A program made the translations under genes and the position numbers. This document shows positions 19,216-22,123 of a DNA stretch of 22,123 nt, piece after piece. The stretch is from NCBI GenBank assembly GCA_900660155.1, contig CABFPE010001801.1, positions 1-22,123 of the forward strand, written 5' to 3'. The DNA is from Hofstenia miamia (lineage: Eukaryota; Xenacoelomorpha; Acoela; Hofsteniidae). How positions within the stretch are numbered: the first letter of the stretch is position 1; every line of letters starts with the position of its first letter. The notes beneath the pieces were generated by a model. That model was not told the DNA's origin. It searched no databases and worked only from the letters and a program-made list of their open reading frames with translations.

Positions 19216-19805
19216 TGTAACATAATCATAATCTAATCATATGTGGTCAAACTAAGAAAAGGAAGATGAAACTAAGACTGAATATTAAAATAAAATATTA
19301 ATTGTAAAACATATGCATAAGATTAATTAGTTATTTTTTGTAAATTTATAGTGCAGTAATTTTTGATATTAATTATTTGATTTGGCAAAACGGCACTAGA
19401 CCTAAATCGCAATTGCTAATTAAGGCAGAAGTGCGTAATTGGCAGACGAAAGAAAATTAAAGCGTTTGAAATTGTAAACAACTGGAAATAGCAGGTACTA
19501 GTCAAATATTTGATTGTTTGTTAATTTTTCACTATAAAAATTGTGTAATTGATCATTTTGGTGATGAAGTTAATTTACTGGATTTACTTTACGTTTTTGT
19601 ATCAGGTTATTTTATTTAATACAATGGAAAGCTAAACGTTCGAGCTCTCGGGTATTCTAGACAGTGGTTCACGACTCCATTTAATGGGTGCATCATGTAT
19701 AGCTGGTGCTTACCCAAGATGCTCTTAGGTTAGGTGTAGGAATAGGGGTTTTTACTCGTATTAGCTTTCCTATCGTTCGTTGTCAATATTACCATCTTTA
19801 TTACA
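19216..19805 (+). repeat. 3' LTR of element B (590 bp)
   Basis: It starts TGTAACATAATC after the polypurine tract and ends TCTTTATTACA. The ends are a 5-bp inverted repeat, TGTAA and TTACA, differing from element A (TGTAG and CTACA) by a matched change. Internal blocks shared with the other LTRs are TTGGCAGA (19439-19446), CAGGTACT (19492-19499), a TATA box, CAATGGAAAGCTAA and TTAGGTTAGGTGTAGG (19725-19740). A 169-codon open frame (19706-20212) runs across the LTR end into the flank without a recognisable product. Confidence 0.82.
19439..19539 (+). promoter_or_regulatory. LTR promoter module of element B
   Basis: TTGGCAGA (19439-19446), CAGGTACT (19492-19499) and the TATA box TATAAAA (19533-19539) occur in the same order as in the LTR of element A and the truncated LTR. 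The spacing here is about 20 bases longer at each step, and the YY1-like bases before TTGGCAGA are lost. Confidence 0.55.
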
Positions 19806-20519
19806 TTATGCTATTACATCTAGCTACATTAGGAAACTTCATTATTTGTTTGTATTATATTGAACAGAGTTTATTACGTATGATTACTAGTGGACTGACG
19901 GACTATCGATTCATTCCTTTTGCCTGGACCGTATTGATTGTTCACATGTATTCTAGGTTGGCATGTAATTATTTATATGTAAGGTTATTATATGTACGAA
20001 CTCAAAACAAGCTATTGCACTCAGGTTGCGAGATTCCTTTATTAAACAACTTCATTGATAACAAGAACAATCAATACACTAAATTTATAAGGTATCACAC
20101 ATTATCACTATCGTCTTTCCACACACACTTCCATTACACTGAGTCATCCGAATTGTGGTTGGTGTCTCTATCGATGTGTCAGCTTCGTATGGAAATGCTT
20201 GTTATAGCGTAGTTCTTCAATTCCTCTTTTGTGCTTTGTTGCAGGTCAGGTAAGTATACCCTGTACTTTGTACACTCTGTCTCGTGTCTTGGATCTAAAA
20301 TAGCAGTCGTTAGTTTTGTATCAATATTAGTTGATCAGATAGTAGTCTAATTATGTAATGACTAAACAATAGAACCGAAAGAAGAGAGATGGGGAATGGA
20401 GTCTGTCACCTACCATACTATCAAAGGAGGAAACAATTGTCACAGCAGCTCCTAAATTAAGCTAAGGATTAATAGTATGAAGGTTGGCGAGATTCTACAT
20501 TAGAAAAAGTCTTATAGCC
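19806..20519. other. Flank of element B, no gene assigned
   Basis: This is T-rich sequence without recognised genes. The end of the 169-codon frame that starts in the LTR (to 20212) is hydrophobic, but I cannot match it to any family. The missing end of the truncated LTR at 9713-10190, expected here if element B inserted into it, is not recognisable. One strong splice-like site is described separately. Confidence 0.4.
20221..20256 (+). promoter_or_regulatory. Recursive-splice-like site (3' splice site abutting a 5' splice site)
   Basis: A pyrimidine-rich run and TTGCAG (ending 20244) are followed by GTCAG and then GTAAGTA from 20250, a near-perfect 5' splice site. Either AG can serve as acceptor; with the second one the site is CAG|GTAAGT, the form of a recursive splice (ratchet) site. 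It would make sense only inside a long intron on the plus strand, which cannot be tested here. Confidence 0.3.
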
Positions 20520-20740
20520 CTTCTTAAAATGGTTTCAAACACGTTTGGAAAACGCCTAGAAGAAATTTAGAAATGGAATCTGTGTCAGGTGTAGAAGACG
20601 TGTTTAGAACCTTTATAGGACGTTTAGAAGACGTTTAGACGATTTTGAAAAATATTTCACAAATAGTTTAGAAGACGTTTAGAAGATTTTTAGAAATATT
20701 TCAAAAATGGTTTAGAAAACGTTTACAAATTATTTTCTTG
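20520..20740. repeat. Degenerate satellite, block 1 (TTTAGAARACG words)
   Basis: Short words such as TTTAGAAGACG, TTTAGAAAACG and TTTAGAAATATTTC recur head to tail with drift in spacing and base content. It has no coding potential. The same words reappear from 21713. Confidence 0.75.
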
Positions 20741-21247
20741 ACTTTGTTTATAGAATCATCAAGAACTGCTAAACTTTTTTATAAAGTATCAATCATCACT
20801 ATCACCAGAGAAAATTGCATTACCAGCATTCACAATTTTACATACAGCTAATGAGCATACACAGAAATGTTCAATAACAAACTCAAAGCTGCTAGCATTG
20901 ATATTTTATTACAACAGTAAAAATCAAAATTTCATTAATATTAAATAATTATTCATTACGCAAAATGTCCTAGTTTAAGTTATACTATACTTTAACAATA
21001 TGTTAATAATTTTGCGCATTATATTTTTAAATAGAATATTTCTATCCTAAATATGTTTCAATATACTTTTTCATAGAAAAATATACTATCAAATAATTGT
21101 TTATTTGTCTTGAAGCAATACTCACTTATAGTGCTAAAGTTTTGCTTAAATTATTATTCTTAGAATATCTTGAAAATTCACATTTTATATATCTAAGGAG
21201 AGTCCTTAGTTTGGCCCATTAGAAAGTCTGACCAAATTGTAACAAAC
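20741..21247. other. AT-rich stretch between satellite blocks, no gene seen
   Basis: No ORF or known repeat is recognised. It contains a perfect 7-bp hairpin, CTAAGGA-GAG-TCCTTAG, at 21193-21209. It may be part of an insertion that split the satellite, or ordinary DNA between two satellite patches. Confidence 0.4.
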
Positions 21248-21704
21248 CAGGGGTCGGGAAATATTAATTGTGCAACAATTAATTGGCAATTAATGGATTG
21301 GCAGTTACTTTCCAATACAATTAATTGATTGCAAATGCAGCAATTAAATTGATTTAATTAGGCACGTGAAACTAATATGTTTTTGTTTTATCAAAGACGT
21401 ATGTGTTAAAATCATTTATTAAATAAATGGAACTGTTATTATTTCAACAGAATTTTAGCATATCGGGCATCCCGGGTTACCAATACCATGAATAATTTTT
21501 GCTGCTGTTTTCTCATTGGATAATATAAGCTTAATTTCTCATGTTGCACGTGATTACTGTTGTTTGCATAGCAGAATTCGAGTCATTTCATCTTTACACG
21601 TTCAGCAACAATTAATTAGGCGACTAATTGGTTAAAATTTGTAAACTAATTAATTGATTGATGATAAAAATAATTGATTGGTGGTGCCCAATTCCCAACC
21701 CCTG
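21248..21704. mobile_element. Non-autonomous hAT-type DNA transposon (MITE-like, 457 bp)
   Basis: The left end CAGGGGTCGGGAA and the right end TTCCCAACCCCTG are inverted repeats (12 of 13 matched), with the CAGGGG start typical of hAT elements. Flanking 8-mers TAACAAAC (21240-21247) and TGTCAAAC (21705-21712) match at 6 of 8 positions, as expected for an aged 8-bp hAT target-site duplication. There is no transposase frame. Subterminal copies of the palindrome CAATTAATTG occur near both ends. Confidence 0.8.
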
Positions 21705-21712
21705 TGTCAAAC

Positions 21713-21964
21713 ATTACGGAATAGCTTAGAAAATTCATAGAAATTACCTAGAAATTGTTTAGAAATGATTAAGAAAACATTTAGTAATGGTTTAGAAAAC
21801 GTTCAGAAGACGTTTATAAGACGTCTAGAAAACATTGAGAAGACGTCCAGAAAATGCTTAAAAAATATTTAGAAGACGTTTTACAACATCATTTGATGGA
21901 AACTAGATGACATTCGTGCAACATTTAGAAATTGTGTTTTTTAAGACGTTTAGAAAACGTACAG
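21713..21964. repeat. Degenerate satellite, block 2 (TTTAGAARACG words)
   Basis: These are the same TTTAGAAAACG and AGAAGACGT words as in block 1, ending next to a hairpin. It is interrupted by a short unrelated stretch near 21880-21935. Confidence 0.7.
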
Positions 21965-21986
21965 TAAGGCGTCTTACAACGCCTTA
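21965..21986. repeat. Perfect 8-bp inverted repeat
   Basis: TAAGGCGT and ACGCCTTA flank a 6-base loop (CTTACA) at the edge of satellite block 2. There is no U-run after it, so it is not a bacterial-type terminator. It could be a transposon end or chance. Confidence 0.5.
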
Positions 21987-22123
21987 TGCCAATATATAAC
22001 GGATATAAAGAGGTGTATTGTTTATTGGAATTAACTCTGTAATTTATGTACTATTTGTACAACTTGACTACTAACTTCACAATCATAAATATTGGAATCG
22101 AAAATTTGGGAAAACATCATAAT
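21987..22123. other. Window end, nothing recognised
   Basis: AT-rich sequence without an ORF or repeat that I can identify. Confidence 0.4.

Larger units (their letters stand above)
10191..19805 (+). mobile_element. Element B: Ty3/gypsy-type LTR retrotransposon with intact ORF3
   Basis: The order is 5' LTR, gag, protease, RT, RNase H, integrase, ORF3, polypurine tract and 3' LTR. The visible start of the 5' LTR (10191-10228) matches the start of the 3' LTR (19216-19253) at 37 of 38 bases, which fits a fairly recent insertion. Gag-pol has five disabling changes. ORF3 has none. An assembly gap removes most of the 5' LTR, the leader and the first part of gag. The immediate flanks share only TTA, so no clear 4-6 bp target-site duplication is visible. 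Confidence 0.94.

Noticed and set aside
19724..19740. TTAGGTTAGG resembling arthropod telomere repeats at the LTR end
   Set aside because: Only two units are present, and the block is shared with the LTR of element A (9068-9083), so it is LTR sequence and not a telomere.
20147..20158. 12-base match TCCGAATTGTGG with positions 20-31
   Set aside because: A 12-mer match in 22 kb of biased sequence is expected by chance, and the flanking bases do not align.
19706..20212. 169-codon hydrophobic frame crossing the 3' LTR end
   Set aside because: It starts without an ATG, runs from LTR into flank and has no recognisable domain. It is somewhat long for chance in such AT-rich DNA, so I mention it under the LTR but do not call a gene.
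21965..21986. Hairpin as a rho-independent terminator
   Set aside because: There is no T-run after the stem, and the setting is eukaryotic repeat DNA.

Overview
The window is non-coding host DNA of a eukaryote filled with transposable elements. The evidence is two Ty3/gypsy-type LTR retrotransposons (gag, protease, reverse transcriptase, RNase H and integrase with a GPY/F module), a further LTR, a hAT-type non-autonomous transposon and a low-complexity satellite. Nothing looks bacterial: there are no Shine-Dalgarno-led operons. A YY1-like LTR site points weakly to an animal, probably an invertebrate. I cannot name the species and recognise no host gene.

Layout. 1-9123: element A, an old and heavily broken retrotransposon. 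It has what may be the last bases of its 5' LTR, then a leader, gag, pol, a third open reading frame (ORF3) in fragments, a polypurine tract and a 3' LTR (8590-9123). 9124-9712: unassigned. 9713-10190: a related LTR cut off at its 3' end. 10191-19805: element B, much better preserved. Its 5' LTR runs into an assembly gap (10229-11022). It then has gag, a canonical -1 slippery heptamer at the gag stop, pol with a few stops and frameshifts, an intact 1246-codon ORF3 overlapping the end of pol, a polypurine tract and a 3' LTR (19216-19805). 19806-20500: unassigned flank with one recursive-splice-like site. 20520-20740 and 21713-21964: a degenerate TTTAGAARACG satellite. Between them are plain AT-rich DNA and a 457-bp hAT-type element (21248-21704).

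The most unusual content is ORF3. Both elements carry it, although their proteins have diverged strongly, so it is a long-standing part of this lineage. It sits where env would be, but I see no signal peptide or membrane anchor. It starts with a basic, Ser/Pro-rich array of eight Q-L-K-G motifs and continues into about 1000 residues I cannot assign to a family. It is the only long frame of element B without a lesion. In element A most copies of the same motif have TGA where element B has a Gln codon. Three copies, two of them with TGA, also lie between protease and reverse transcriptase. This raises the possibility that the motif acts at the DNA or RNA level.

Element logic: the LTR drives one genomic RNA. 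Gag is translated first, and a -1 shift at TTTAAAC would give Gag-Pol. ORF3 lies in a different frame from pol and needs splicing, reinitiation or a +1 shift. The polypurine tract directly before the 3' LTR primes plus-strand DNA.
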